Shown here in pieces: positions 23,616-33,300 of a stretch of 64,000 bases of DNA. Where the stretch lies: assembly GCA_036675345.1 (NCBI GenBank), contig JAKFFE010000018.1, forward strand, positions 186,001 to 250,000, written 5' to 3'. Positions within the stretch are counted from its first letter, which is position 1. Each line of letters begins with the position of its first letter. The notes under the pieces are model-generated. The model did not search any database. It was not told the DNA's origin and worked only from the letters and a program-made list of their open reading frames with translations. This stretch comes from JALYOC01 sp036675345 (GTDB lineage Bacteria > Myxococcota > Myxococcia > Myxococcales > Myxococcaceae). Made by a program: the position numbers and the translations under genes.

Positions 23616-24581
23616 ATGAGCCAACGGCGCATCCCCCTGATCGACCTCTCGCACTACACCCGCGGAACGCCGCAAGAACGTGACCGCTTCGTCAAGACCT
23701 ACGGCGACGCCCTGAAGGAGTTCGGGTTCGTCTCCCTGGGGAACCACGGCGTGGATCAGCAGCTGATCCGCAACACCTACGCCGACGTGGCGCGGCTGTT
23801 CGCCCTGCCCGACCCGGCCAAGCAGCGCTACCACGTGGAGGGCGGCGCCGGGCAGCGCGGCTACACCGGACGACTGCAGGAGCACGCCAAGAACCGCAAG
23901 GTGGGTGACCTGAAGGAGTTCTGGCACGTGGGCCGCGAGCTCCCCGCCGGACACGCCCACGCCGCCAAGTACGGCCCCAACCTGTGGCCCACCGAGGTCC
24001 CCTCCTTCAAGGAGAACTCGCTGGCCCTGTTCCACCAGCTGGACGTGGCGGCCGCCCAGATGCTGCACGCGCTGGCGGACTACTTCGGGGTGGGCCGCGA
24101 CACCTTCTCCGACATGGCCAAGGACGGAAACTCGGTGCTGCGGCTGATCCACTACCCGCCGCTCAAGGAGCTGTTCGTCCCCGGCGGGGTCCGCGCCGCC
24201 GAGCACGAGGACATCAACCTGATCACCCTGCTGTGCGAGGGGACCTCCTCCGGGCTGGAGATCCTCACCCGCGACGGGGAGTGGCTGGCGGTGGACACCC
24301 TGGCCGGACAGATCGTGGTCGACTCCGGGGACATGCTCTCCCGGGTCACCAACAACATCATCCCCGCCACCACCCATCGGGTGGTGAACCCCAAGGAAGC
24401 GGACGTGGAGCGGTACTCGCTGCCCTTCTTCGTCCACCCCTTCCCGGAGTGCGTGCTCCAGCCGCTGGCGATTACCGAGACCCCGGAGAACCCGGCCCGC
24501 TACCCGCCGATCACCGCCGACGCCTTCCTGCGGCAGCGGCTGGAGGAGATCGGGCTGCTCAAGCCTTCGGCCAAGATGTAG
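23616..24581 (+). CDS. Isopenicillin-N-synthase-like 2-oxoglutarate/Fe(II) oxygenase
   Basis: 321 aa from the ATG at 23616 (MSQRRIPLIDL), which begins the conserved family N-terminus; an upstream in-frame ATG has no support. The DIOX_N part (to about residue 110) contains FGFVSLGNHGVD. The jelly-roll iron ligands are His197 and Asp199 (HEDINLITLL) and His254 (TTHRVVNP), followed by RYSLPFFVHP with the 2-oxoglutarate-binding Arg and Ser. The substrate is unknown. No biosynthetic gene cluster is next to it, so it may be a stand-alone hydroxylase. Confidence 0.85.
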   Translation: MSQRRIPLIDLSHYTRGTPQERDRFVKTYGDALKEFGFVSLGNHGVDQQLIRNTYADVARLFALPDPAKQRYHVEGGAGQRGYTGRLQEHAKNRKVGDLKEFWHVGRELPAGHAHAAKYGPNLWPTEVPSFKENSLALFHQLDVAAAQMLHALADYFGVGRDTFSDMAKDGNSVLRLIHYPPLKELFVPGGVRAAEHEDINLITLLCEGTSSGLEILTRDGEWLAVDTLAGQIVVDSGDMLSRVTNNIIPATTHRVVNPKEADVERYSLPFFVHPFPECVLQPLAITETPENPARYPPITADAFLRQRLEEIGLLKPSAKM

Positions 24582-24591
24582 AAACCCAAGG

Positions 24592-25137
24592 ATGGCCAGG
24601 TACGCGGCGCTGCTGAGGGGAATCAACGTCGGGGGCAACAAGAAGGTCCCGATGGTGCAGCTGCGCCAGCTGCTGGAGGGACTGGGCTTCACCCGGGTGG
24701 TCACCCTGCTGCAGAGCGGGAACGTGGTCTTCACCCCCCCCGGAAAGCCCAGCTCGTCCAGCCTGGAGGCGCGGCTGGAGAAGGCGATCGAGGCCGAGTT
24801 CGGCTTCCCGGTGGGGGTGGTGGTCCGCAGCCGGGACCAGCTGGCCCAGGCCATCGACCACAATCCGCTGGAGGGTGCGGACCAGGAACCCTCGAAGTTC
24901 CTGGTGGTGTTCCTCTCCGGCAAGCCGGATCCCCAGAAGCTGAAGGCGATCGATCCCGCGGCCTACGAACCGGACGTGTTCCGGCTGGCGGGACACCAGC
25001 TCTACGCCCGGTTCCCGAACGGGATGGGGCGGTCCAAGCTGGCGCCACTGCTGACCTCGATCAAGCTGGGGGTCACCGCCACCGGCCGCAACTGGAACAC
25101 GGTGAAGAAGCTGCTGGAGCTGGCCGGGGAGGAGTGA
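24592..25137 (+). CDS. DUF1697 family protein
   Basis: 181 aa. The conserved beginning MARYAALLRGINVGGNKKVPM, LLQSGNVVF, and the C-terminal IKLGVTATGRNWNTVKKLLEL mark DUF1697. The family has no established function. It follows the oxygenase by 10 bp and may be co-transcribed. It ends 4 bp before the convergent gatB stop. Confidence 0.88.
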   Translation: MARYAALLRGINVGGNKKVPMVQLRQLLEGLGFTRVVTLLQSGNVVFTPPGKPSSSSLEARLEKAIEAEFGFPVGVVVRSRDQLAQAIDHNPLEGADQEPSKFLVVFLSGKPDPQKLKAIDPAAYEPDVFRLAGHQLYARFPNGMGRSKLAPLLTSIKLGVTATGRNWNTVKKLLELAGEE

Positions 25138-25141
25138 GTCC

Positions 25142-26581
25142 CTAGCCCTCTCCCAGCTTCCGCTTCAGCAGGGCGTTGACCATCCCCGGGTTGCCCTTCC
25201 CCTTCATCGCCTTCATCACCTGGCCGACCAGGAAGCCGTACACCTGCTTCTTGCCGGCCTTGTACTTCTCCACCTCGCCGGCGTTGGCGGCCAGGATCTC
25301 GTCCACGATCTTCTCCACCGCGCCCTCGTCGCTGACCTGGGCCAGGCCCTTGTCGGAGATGATCTGCTGCGGGTCCTTGCCGGTGCGGAACAGCTCCCCG
25401 AACACCTCCTTGCCGGCGCTGCTGGAGAGGGTCCCGGCATCGATGGCGGTCAACAGCGCGGCGAACTGGGGCGGACCGAAGCGCAGCCCGGAGAGCGGCA
25501 GGTTCTCCTCCTTGAGCAGCCGCAGCAGCTCCCCGCCGAACCAGTTGGAGAGCTTCTTGTAATCCCGGTACAGCGCGGCGCAGGCCTCGAAGAAGGCGGC
25601 CAGCTCGCGGTCTCCCACCAGCAGCTTGGCGTCGTAGGCGGACAGCCCCAGCTCCTCCTGGAAGCGGCGCAGCTTGGCCTTGGGCAGCTCGGGCAAGGTC
25701 CGCTCCACCTCGGCGATCCGCTCCGCCGACACCTGCACCGGCGGGAGATCCGGCTCCGGGAAGTAGCGGTAGTCGTGGGCCTCCTCCTTGGACCGCATCG
25801 ACCGGGTCTCGTTGCGGACCGGGTCCCAGAGGCGGGTCTCCTGCACCACCTTGCCGCCCTTCTCGATCAGCTCCACCTGGCGCTGGATCTCGAAGTCGAT
25901 CGCCTGCTTCACGAAGCGGAAGGAGTTGATGTTCTTCAGCTCGGCGCGGGTCCCGTACACGGTGGCCCCCTTCTTCATCACCGAGACGTTGGCGTCGCAG
26001 CGGAAGGAGCCCTCCTCCAGGTTGCCGTCGTTGACTCCCAGGTAGACCAGGATGTCCCGCAGGGTGCGCAGGTACTCGGCCGCCTCCTCCGCGTCGCGCA
26101 GGTCCGGCTCGCTGACGATCTCCAGCAACGGGACCCCGGCCCGGTTGAGGTCCACCAGCGAGTCCCCGTGGGGATCGTGGGTGCTCTTCCCGGCGTCCTC
26201 CTCCATGTGGATCCGCAGGATCCGGATCGTCTTCTCCCCGGCCGCGGTCTCCACCGCCAGCTGCCCGTGCTCGCAGATCGGCTGGTCGTACTGGGAGATC
26301 TGGTAGCCCTTGGGGAGGTCCGGATAGAAGTAGTTCTTCCGCGCGAAGATGCTGCTGGGGCGGATGGTGCACCCCAGCGCCCGGCCGGCGCGGATCGCGA
26401 ACTCCACCACCTTCTCGTTGAGCACCGGCAGTACCCCCGGCATCCCCAGACACACCGGGCAGGTGTGGGCGTTGGGTTCGCCGCCGAAGGCGGTGGAGCA
26501 GCCGCAGAAGATCTTGGTCCGCGTCAGCAGCTGCGCGTGGACCTCGAGGCCGATCACCGGCTGGAAGTCATCAAGCGGCAT
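25142..26581 (-). CDS. gatB: Aspartyl/glutamyl-tRNA amidotransferase subunit B
   Basis: 479 aa, the usual length. Together with GatA and GatC it converts Glu-tRNA(Gln) or Asp-tRNA(Asn) to the amidated form. Motifs are FQPVIGLEVHAQLLT, CPVCLGMPGVLPVLNEKVVEFA (zinc Cys), EEDAGKS, NRAGVPLLEIVSEPD and the C-terminal YqeY-like tail with KGKGNPGMVN. Its start overlaps the gatA stop by 11 bases. Confidence 0.96.
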   Translation of the reverse strand: MPLDDFQPVIGLEVHAQLLTRTKIFCGCSTAFGGEPNAHTCPVCLGMPGVLPVLNEKVVEFAIRAGRALGCTIRPSSIFARKNYFYPDLPKGYQISQYDQPICEHGQLAVETAAGEKTIRILRIHMEEDAGKSTHDPHGDSLVDLNRAGVPLLEIVSEPDLRDAEEAAEYLRTLRDILVYLGVNDGNLEEGSFRCDANVSVMKKGATVYGTRAELKNINSFRFVKQAIDFEIQRQVELIEKGGKVVQETRLWDPVRNETRSMRSKEEAHDYRYFPEPDLPPVQVSAERIAEVERTLPELPKAKLRRFQEELGLSAYDAKLLVGDRELAAFFEACAALYRDYKKLSNWFGGELLRLLKEENLPLSGLRFGPPQFAALLTAIDAGTLSSSAGKEVFGELFRTGKDPQQIISDKGLAQVSDEGAVEKIVDEILAANAGEVEKYKAGKKQVYGFLVGQVMKAMKGKGNPGMVNALLKRKLGEG

Positions 26582-28049
26582 CGGCCACCTCCAGGGGGGG
26601 ACGGCGGGCGGAGAAGTCGTGCTCCCGTTCGAAGGCCCGGGCGATCCGCAGCAGCCGGGCCTCGTCGAAGTGGCGACCCAGCAGCTGCAGCCCGATCGGC
26701 AGCCCGGAGCGGGTGAAGCCGCAAGGGATGGACATCCCCGGCAGCCCGGCCAGGTTGCAAGGCAGGGTCAGCACGTCCATCAGGTACATCGCCAGCGGGT
26801 CGCCGCTCTTCTCCCCCAGCTTGAAGGCCGGGGTGGGGGCTGTGGGCGAGAGGATGGCGTCCACCTGGGCAAAGGCCCGATCGAAGTCGCCCCGGATCAG
26901 GGTCCGGACCTTCTGGGCCTTGAGGTAGTAGGCGTCGTAGTAGCCGGCGGACAAGGCGTAGGTGCCCAGCATGATCCGCCGCTTCACCTCCGCGCCGAAG
27001 CCCTGGTCCCGGGTCTGCGAGTACAGCTCGCCCAGGCTGTGGGCTCCCTTGGCGCGCAGCCCGAAGCGGATCCCGTCGTAGCGGGCCAGGTTGCTGGAGG
27101 CCTCGGCGGGGGCGATCAGGTAGTAGGCGGCCAGGGCGTGGCGGGAGTGGGGCAGGGAGATGTCCACGATCTCCGCACCCAGCTTCCGGTAGCTCTCCGC
27201 GGCGGCGCGCACCGAGGCCGCCACCTCCGGGTCCATTCCCTCCACGAAGTACTCGCGGGGCAGGCCCAGCTTCATCCCCTTCACCCCCCCCTCCAGCTCC
27301 TGGCCGAAGTCGGGCACCTCCACCGGGGCGGAGGTGGCGTCCAGCGGATCGCGGCCGCAGATCAGCTGCAGCAGCGCCGCGCAGTCCGCCACGGTGCGGG
27401 TCATCGGCCCCACCTGATCCAGCGAGCTGGCAAAGGCGATCACCCCGTAGCGGGAGACCCGCCCGTAGGTGGGCTTGAGCCCCACGGTGTTGGTCAGCGC
27501 CGCCGGCTGGCGGATCGACCCGCCGGTGTCGGTGCCCAGGGCGCCGAACGCCTCCCGCGCCGCCACCGCCGCCGACGAGCCGCCGGAGGACCCACCCGGG
27601 GTGCGGGACAGGTCCCAGGGATTGTGGGTGGGATGGAAGGCGGAGGACTCGGTGGAGGAGCCCATCGCGAACTCGTCCTGGTTCAGCTTCCCCAGGATCG
27701 GCAGCCCCGCCTCGCGCAGCCGGGTGACCACGGTGGCGTCGTAGGGGGGGATGAAGCCCTGGAGGATTTTCGACCCGCTGGTGGTCTCCAGCCCCCGGGT
27801 GCAGAAGATGTCCTTGAGCGCGATTGGCACCCCGTCCAGCGGACCGGCCGGGTTCCCCGCCCGTCGCCGCGCATCGGAGGCCTCCGCCGCCGCCAGCGCC
27901 CCCTGGGGGTCGGTCCGCAGATAGGCGCGGACCTGGGGATCCACCTGCTCGATCCGCCGCAGGCTGGCCCGGGTGGCCTCCACCGAGGAGGTCTCGCCGG
28001 CGGCCAGCCGCGCCGAGAGCTGGAGCATCGACAGCTCGGTCAGTTCCAT
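26571..28049 (-). CDS. gatA: Aspartyl/glutamyl-tRNA amidotransferase subunit A
   Basis: 492 aa from the ATG at 28049. The frame is open upstream but that part has no family similarity and covers gatC. The amidase signature is clear: the catalytic Lys in LDGVPIALKDIF, Ser in TPGGSSGGSSAAVAA, and the cis-Ser in LGTDTGGSIRQPAA. The gene is coupled to gatB and follows gatC by 10 bp. Confidence 0.96.
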   Translation of the reverse strand: MELTELSMLQLSARLAAGETSSVEATRASLRRIEQVDPQVRAYLRTDPQGALAAAEASDARRRAGNPAGPLDGVPIALKDIFCTRGLETTSGSKILQGFIPPYDATVVTRLREAGLPILGKLNQDEFAMGSSTESSAFHPTHNPWDLSRTPGGSSGGSSAAVAAREAFGALGTDTGGSIRQPAALTNTVGLKPTYGRVSRYGVIAFASSLDQVGPMTRTVADCAALLQLICGRDPLDATSAPVEVPDFGQELEGGVKGMKLGLPREYFVEGMDPEVAASVRAAAESYRKLGAEIVDISLPHSRHALAAYYLIAPAEASSNLARYDGIRFGLRAKGAHSLGELYSQTRDQGFGAEVKRRIMLGTYALSAGYYDAYYLKAQKVRTLIRGDFDRAFAQVDAILSPTAPTPAFKLGEKSGDPLAMYLMDVLTLPCNLAGLPGMSIPCGFTRSGLPIGLQLLGRHFDEARLLRIARAFEREHDFSARRPPLEVADAA

Positions 28050-28059
28050 GCCGCCCTCG

Positions 28060-28350
28060 TCACTCGATGATCTTGGGAACCGCGAAGCGGGTGTCCACCC
28101 GCGCCGGGGCATTGGCCAGGGCCGCCTCCGGCCCCAGGGACGGACGGGGCTGGTCGGGACGGACCCCGGGTGCACCGGCCAGGGCCGCGTGCAGCGTCGG
28201 CTCCACCCCGGCGGTGTCCACGCCCTCCAGCTCCGCCACCGCGTCCAGGATGGCGGAGAGCTGGGTGGAAAAGCGCTGCTCCTCGTCCGGGGTCAGCGCC
28301 AGCCGGGCCAGACCGGCGACGTGACGCACCTGTTCGAGTGTGAGCGCCAT
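28060..28350 (-). CDS. gatC: Aspartyl/glutamyl-tRNA amidotransferase subunit C
   Basis: 96 aa from the ATG at 28350. MALTLEQVRHVAGLARLAL and the C-terminal LRxDxP-like section (VRPDQPRPS, then FAVPKIIE) mark GatC, which stabilises GatA and GatB. Its start overlaps the stop of the zf-TFIIB gene (TAATG). Confidence 0.93.
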   Translation of the reverse strand: MALTLEQVRHVAGLARLALTPDEEQRFSTQLSAILDAVAELEGVDTAGVEPTLHAALAGAPGVRPDQPRPSLGPEAALANAPARVDTRFAVPKIIE

Positions 28351-28670
28351 TACCGCTTGAAGATGCCCAGCACGGCCTTCATCACCGCGCCGCTGTCGCT
28401 CTTGGGGCCCACCAGCTGGTCCAGCTCGCCGGCGTCCAGCCACACTCCCTTGCAGTTGAAGCAGGTGTCCACCTCCACGCTGCCCTGGTTGAGGGTGTGC
28501 AGGTCCATGCCGCACTTGGGGCACTTCATGAAGTGCAGCGCCTTGAGCTCCTCCTTCTTCTTGGTCTCCAGCTCCTGTGCCTGCTGGAGCGCGAGCTTGC
28601 GCTTCTTCTCGATCTCCTCGCGGGCGAAGAAGTCCTCTTCCGTGTTCGACGGCTTATCGAAGTCGGCCAT
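28350..28670 (-). CDS. zf-TFIIB-domain zinc ribbon protein
   Basis: 106 aa. An N-terminal charged, coiled-coil-like half (residues 10-45, KKRKLALQQAQELETKKKEEL) precedes a zinc ribbon: CPKCGMDL then DTCFNCKGVWLDAGEL, the zf-TFIIB pattern. Its stop overlaps the gatC start, so translation is coupled to the amidotransferase genes. Such small zinc ribbons have no known function; a role near RNA or translation is only suggested by context. Confidence 0.85.
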   Translation of the reverse strand: MADFDKPSNTEEDFFAREEIEKKRKLALQQAQELETKKKEELKALHFMKCPKCGMDLHTLNQGSVEVDTCFNCKGVWLDAGELDQLVGPKSDSGAVMKAVLGIFKR

Positions 28671-28720
28671 GGTGGTTCCTCAGGGTGAACGGTGGGATCG
28701 GGCTTTTAGCTGCGCTTGGG

Positions 28721-30190
28721 TCAGTTCCCAAGTCGCTCGATCTGGCTGCGAGCGACCCCGGCCTCGGCGCCGTTGGGAGAGATTTCCAGGTAACGGCGGT
28801 AGTACCTCACCGCCTCCGGGTTGTTGCCCTGCAGCCGGAAGGCCTCCGCCAGGCCCATCACCGCCACCCCATAGCGGGGGTTGAGCTTCAGGGCCTGCTG
28901 GAAGGCGGCCGCCGCCTGCGGGTAGGACCCCTGGTCCAACAGGGTCAACCCCCTGCCGGTCACCGGTTCGGCCCGGGTGGGCTGCAACTGGGCCGCCTGG
29001 GCATAGGCGTCCAGGGCAGGCTGGGTCCGCTCACGGTCCCGGAACCGGTCGCCCTGGTCCATGTACCAGTCGAAGTCACGGACCGGCTCGGGCTTGCTGG
29101 GCGCCTCGCTGCGGGCGGTGACGGTGCCTGCGTCGGCGGGCGTCTGTGCCTGCGCAGCGCTGCCTGCATCCTGCTCGGGGGTGCCGGCGTCGGCCTCCAC
29201 TGCGGCCAGCTCAGCCGGCGCGGGGACAGGCTCGGTGGGCAGGATGTCGGGCGCGTGCTCGGGCGCAGGTGGAGGGGTCTGCGGCTGGGGCGAGCGGAAC
29301 CGGGCCAGCTGCTCGTCCACGAACGGCAACATCCCCTGGGTGTAGGCCCAGTAGCCTCCGCCCCCCAGCGCCAGCAACAGCAGCAGTGCCACCAACCAGC
29401 CGCCCTTGCCGCGCCTGGCCGGTTTGAGGTCGCGGCGCTGGGCCGAGAGGGTGGCGTAGTGATCCACCGGGGGAGGGACCGAGGAAGGGGGAGCGGAGAC
29501 CGCCGGAGCCGGGGTCCGGGGTTCCTGGTGATCGATCGTCGCCGCCGCGCTGGAGCCGCCGGGCGGAAAGACGGTGACCTGGGCCGGCCCGGGGACGGAG
29601 ACTGCCGGGAAGGAGGGCGCGGTCTCCCGGGGCGGAGAGGGGGCCGGGGTCGGGGCCGCCACCGGGGTGTCCAGCTGGATCGGGGCGGGAGCGGAAAGCT
29701 GGGCCTCCACCGCGGCCTGCCCGGGGGTGCCGGGGGCCAGCGAGGGCTGCTGTTGCAGCGAGGCCTCCAGCGCCACGCCCTTCTGGGCGGCGTCCACCAC
29801 CTGGAAGAAGGGGGAGAGCTCGGCAATCTGTCCCAGCTTCTTCCAGGTCTCGCCGGTGAGGCTGATCTCGTCCTCCCGGGTGACCTTCCGCTCCACGATC
29901 CACTTCTGGAGGGTGGTCAGTTCCTTGAAGTTGAAGACGTTCCCGGTGACCTGGCGGACCTTCCACTCCTTGGGCTTGTCCTTGCCCTCCGCGGGGGCCG
30001 AGGCCGACTGGGTCAGCGGGGAGGCACCGGCCACATCGTCCGGCTTGACCGGAACGGTGACGAACAAGGCCTTCTTCTTCACCTTGAAGACGTACCCGCA
30101 GGTCGTGCACTTGACGGTGACGCCCGCCTCCGTGATCCGGGCGTCGTCGAACTCGTACTCCGTTTTGCACTTCTCGCAGCGCACATCCAT
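28721..30190 (-). CDS. MJ0042 zinc-finger, GYF-like and TPR membrane protein
   Basis: 489 aa, in three parts. (1) An MJ0042-type zinc finger (CEKCKTEYEFDD, then CTTCGYVFKVK) at residues 4-36. (2) A GYF_2-like domain near 80-125 (VFNFKELTTLQKWIVERKVT, then ISLTGETWKKLGQIAEL). (3) After a Pro/Ala-rich linker, a membrane segment about residues 265-285 (WLVALLLLLALGGGGYWAY), another Pro/Ala linker, and C-terminal TPR units (from about 390: YAQAAQLQP, then YPQAAAAFQQALKLNPRYGVA). The Zn+GYF layout resembles parts of the Myxococcus gliding protein GltJ/AgmX; that comparison is from memory. The N-terminus is probably cytoplasmic and the TPR periplasmic. First gene of the gatCAB operon; no clear promoter was called. 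Confidence 0.8.
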   Translation of the reverse strand: MDVRCEKCKTEYEFDDARITEAGVTVKCTTCGYVFKVKKKALFVTVPVKPDDVAGASPLTQSASAPAEGKDKPKEWKVRQVTGNVFNFKELTTLQKWIVERKVTREDEISLTGETWKKLGQIAELSPFFQVVDAAQKGVALEASLQQQPSLAPGTPGQAAVEAQLSAPAPIQLDTPVAAPTPAPSPPRETAPSFPAVSVPGPAQVTVFPPGGSSAAATIDHQEPRTPAPAVSAPPSSVPPPVDHYATLSAQRRDLKPARRGKGGWLVALLLLLALGGGGYWAYTQGMLPFVDEQLARFRSPQPQTPPPAPEHAPDILPTEPVPAPAELAAVEADAGTPEQDAGSAAQAQTPADAGTVTARSEAPSKPEPVRDFDWYMDQGDRFRDRERTQPALDAYAQAAQLQPTRAEPVTGRGLTLLDQGSYPQAAAAFQQALKLNPRYGVAVMGLAEAFRLQGNNPEAVRYYRRYLEISPNGAEAGVARSQIERLGN

Positions 30191-30271
30191 ACCCAGAGAC
30201 TTACAGCAGGACCCGGCGTTCGCCTAACAGACGGCCACCGCCTCCCGGATGCACTGGAAGCGGCCGGAAAA

Positions 30272-30299
30272 TTGACCAGGTCGCCCCCCTCCCTACACT
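30272..30299 (+). promoter_or_regulatory. Sigma-70-like promoter for ftsK
   Basis: TTGACC (30272-30277), 16 bases, TACACT (30294-30299), with the ftsK ATG about 55 bp downstream. Spacing and both boxes are good for this GC content. Confidence 0.6.
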
Positions 30300-30354
30300 C
30301 CGCCGACCGGGGCAGCTACAGCCTGCTACGGACACCGAAGAGGGTTGAGAATCC

Positions 30355-33300
30355 ATGGCGGCGAAGCGGGCCAGACCGACGGACAAGAAGAGCCTGGTGC
30401 GTCAGGACATCGCCAACCGGCGGCGGGCGATCCAGGAGAAGAAGCTGTCCACCTCCTCCACCGGGCGGCGGGCGATCCTGGGCGTGTTCGTGCTGGCGGT
30501 CTCGCTGCTGGCGCTGGTGGCGGTGGGCAGCTTCAGCGCCCAGGACCGGGTCGGCCCCGGCTACCAGAACGCAGTGGGTCCGGTGGGCCACGGCATCGCC
30601 GAGGCCCTGCGCGGCCTGCTGGGGATCTGCGCCTACGTGCTGCCGCTGGCCGGCCTGTACGGCGCGATGGTGATGTTCGTGGGGGCGCGGGAGAAGACCC
30701 GCTGGCCCCAGGTGCTGGCCGCCGCCCTGCTTTGCGTCTCCACCGCGGTGCTGGCGCAGCTGTTCTGGGGCGCCGAACCGGGCTGGAGCCATCCGCCGGG
30801 GGGATTGATCGGCGTCGGCCTGGGCAACGAGCTCTCCGGGCTGTTCTCCACCGTGGGGACGGTGATCCTGGTCACCGCGGTCTCGGTGGCGGCGCTGATC
30901 GTGGGGATGCAGCAGCTGTTCCTGCGGCTGTGCGCCGCCGGCTGGTCGGTGGCCCAGTCCGCCGGGGCCGCCGCCCGGACCCAGGGCGCGCTGTTCATGG
31001 AGCGTCAGAAGCAGGCGATGGTGGTGCGCCGGGAGGCGGCCGCCCAGGCCAAGCTGGAGGAGGCCGCGTTCCTGGCCCAGCTGGAGGCGGACGAAGAGGA
31101 GCTGGCCGCCGCCGAGCGCGAGGCCGCCGAGGCGGACGCGATGGCCGAAGAGGCGATGCGGCTGACCCGCGAAGCGGAGCAGAAGGCGGAGGCAGCCAAG
31201 GCGCCGAAGAAGCCGCTGCTGGAGAAGCAGCCCCTCTCCTCCCCTGCCCTCCCCGCCCGCCTTCCCCGCGCCGCCCCGGTGGAGCTGCCGGCGCTGCCCT
31301 CCGGCGATCCGGCCTGGGCCTCCAGCCTGCTGCCCGCCCCGGCCGCCGCCGCCGCCGCCTTGGCTCCGGCCCCGGAGGCCCCCGAGCCTCCCCGCAAGCG
31401 GAAGCAGCCGCAGATCATCGCCGCGCCCCAGGCCTCCACTCCGCCGATCCCGGCGGTGGAGCTGACCCCGGCCATCGCCCCGGCGATGGTTTCCGCCGCC
31501 CCGGTCTCCCTCCCTCCGCCGTCGGTGGTGAAGGAGCCGGCCCCGGCCCCCACCGCGCTGGCCCGGATGCCGCTGATCGTGGAGCCCAAGGCCCCGCCCA
31601 AGCCGACCAAGAAGGTGCAGGAGCAGTTCCACTTCGTGGGGGACCGCAAGAGCTTCACCCTCCCCCCCCTGGACGTGCTGGAGTTCGAGAAGGCGGAGCG
31701 GACCGCGCTGGACAAGGACGTGTTCCTGGCCACCGCCGAGAAGCTGCGGGCCAAGCTGGCCGACTTCGGCATCGTGGGCGAGGTGGTGGAGATCCGCCCC
31801 GGCCCGGTGGTGACCATGTACGAGTTCCTCCCCGGCCCGGGGATCAAGGTCTCCAAGATCGCCTCGCTGCAGGATGACCTGGCGATGGCGATGGAGGCGA
31901 TGCGGGTCCGGATCGTGGCCCCCATCCCCGGCAAGGGCGTGGTGGGCATCGAGGTCCCCAACCGCGATCGGGAGACCGTGTTCCTCAAGGAGATCGTCGA
32001 GCAGGACATCTTCCAGAAGGCGTCCTCCAAGCTGACGATGTCGGTGGGCAAGGACATCGAGGGGATGCCCTACCTGCTGGATCTGGCCAAGGCCCCCCAC
32101 ATCCTGATGGCCGGCACCACCGGCTCCGGCAAGTCGGTGGCGGTCAACTCGATGATCATGAGCATCCTCCTCAAGGCCACCCCGGAGGAGGTGCGGTTCA
32201 TCATGGTGGACCCCAAGATGCTGGAGCTCTCGGTCTACGAGGGGATCCCGCACCTGCTCTTGCCGGTGGTCACCGATCCCAAGAAGGCCGCCCTGGCGCT
32301 GCGCTGGGCGGTGGAGGAGATGGAGCGTCGCTACCACCTGCTCTCCGAGGCCGGGGTCCGCAACATCGCCGGCTACAACAAGCTGGTGGAGTCCGCCCAG
32401 GGCGCGGCCAAGGAGCTGCTGCGCGCCCCCGGGTCCCAGGTGGTGGAGGCCAAGGCCGCCGCGCCCGCCGCCGAGCCGAAGAAGCCCGCCGCCAAGAAGA
32501 AGCTGCTGATCGTGGACGTGGCCCAGGGGGAGACCGAGGACGAGGCGTTGGCCCGGGCCTCGGCCGCCAACGACTTCGGCGTCCCCGCCCCCCGCGAGGA
32601 GCTGGAGGACGCGCGCGAGCCGCTGCCGGAGGAGGAGCCGGTGCTGGCTGCCTCCGAGGCCCCGGCCGCGGAGGAGGAGGAGGAGGACGCGCCCCTGCCC
32701 GAGCTGGCCGCCGCCCCCAGCGGGGAGGAGGAGGAGCCGGGCGAGAAGGAGAAGCCGGAGCTCAAGAAGCTGCCCTACATCGTGGTGATCATCGACGAGC
32801 TGGCAGACCTGATGATGGTCGCCTCGCGCGAGGTGGAGACCTACGTGGCCCGGCTGGCGCAGATGGCCCGCGCCTCCGGCATCCACCTGATGGTGGCCAC
32901 CCAGCGCCCGTCCACCGACGTGGTCACCGGGGTGATCAAGGCCAACTTCCCCACCCGGATCAGCTTCATGCTGCGCTCCAAGCCGGACTCGATGACCATC
33001 CTGGGAACGGTGGGCGCCGAGGCCCTGCTGGGAATGGGCGACATGCTGATCATGCCCCCCACCAGCTCGCACATGCAGCGGGTCCACGGGGCCTACGTCT
33101 CCGAGGAGGAGATCAAGCGCGCGGTGGATCACCTCAAGGCCCAGGGCAAGCCGGTCTACGACGAGTCGATCCTCAAGGCGCGCGAGGAGGACTCGGAGGG
33201 CGGAGGAGAAGAGGACGAGCTGTCCGACGATCTCTACGATCAGGCCCTGGCCACGGTGAGCGAGATGCGGCAGGTCAGCATCTCCATGCTCCAGCGCAAG

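Noticed and set aside
30316..33132. Long open frame (938 codons) opposite ftsK
   Set aside because: The product is His/Gly/Arg/Leu-rich and low-complexity, with no motifs; ftsK on the other strand is certain.
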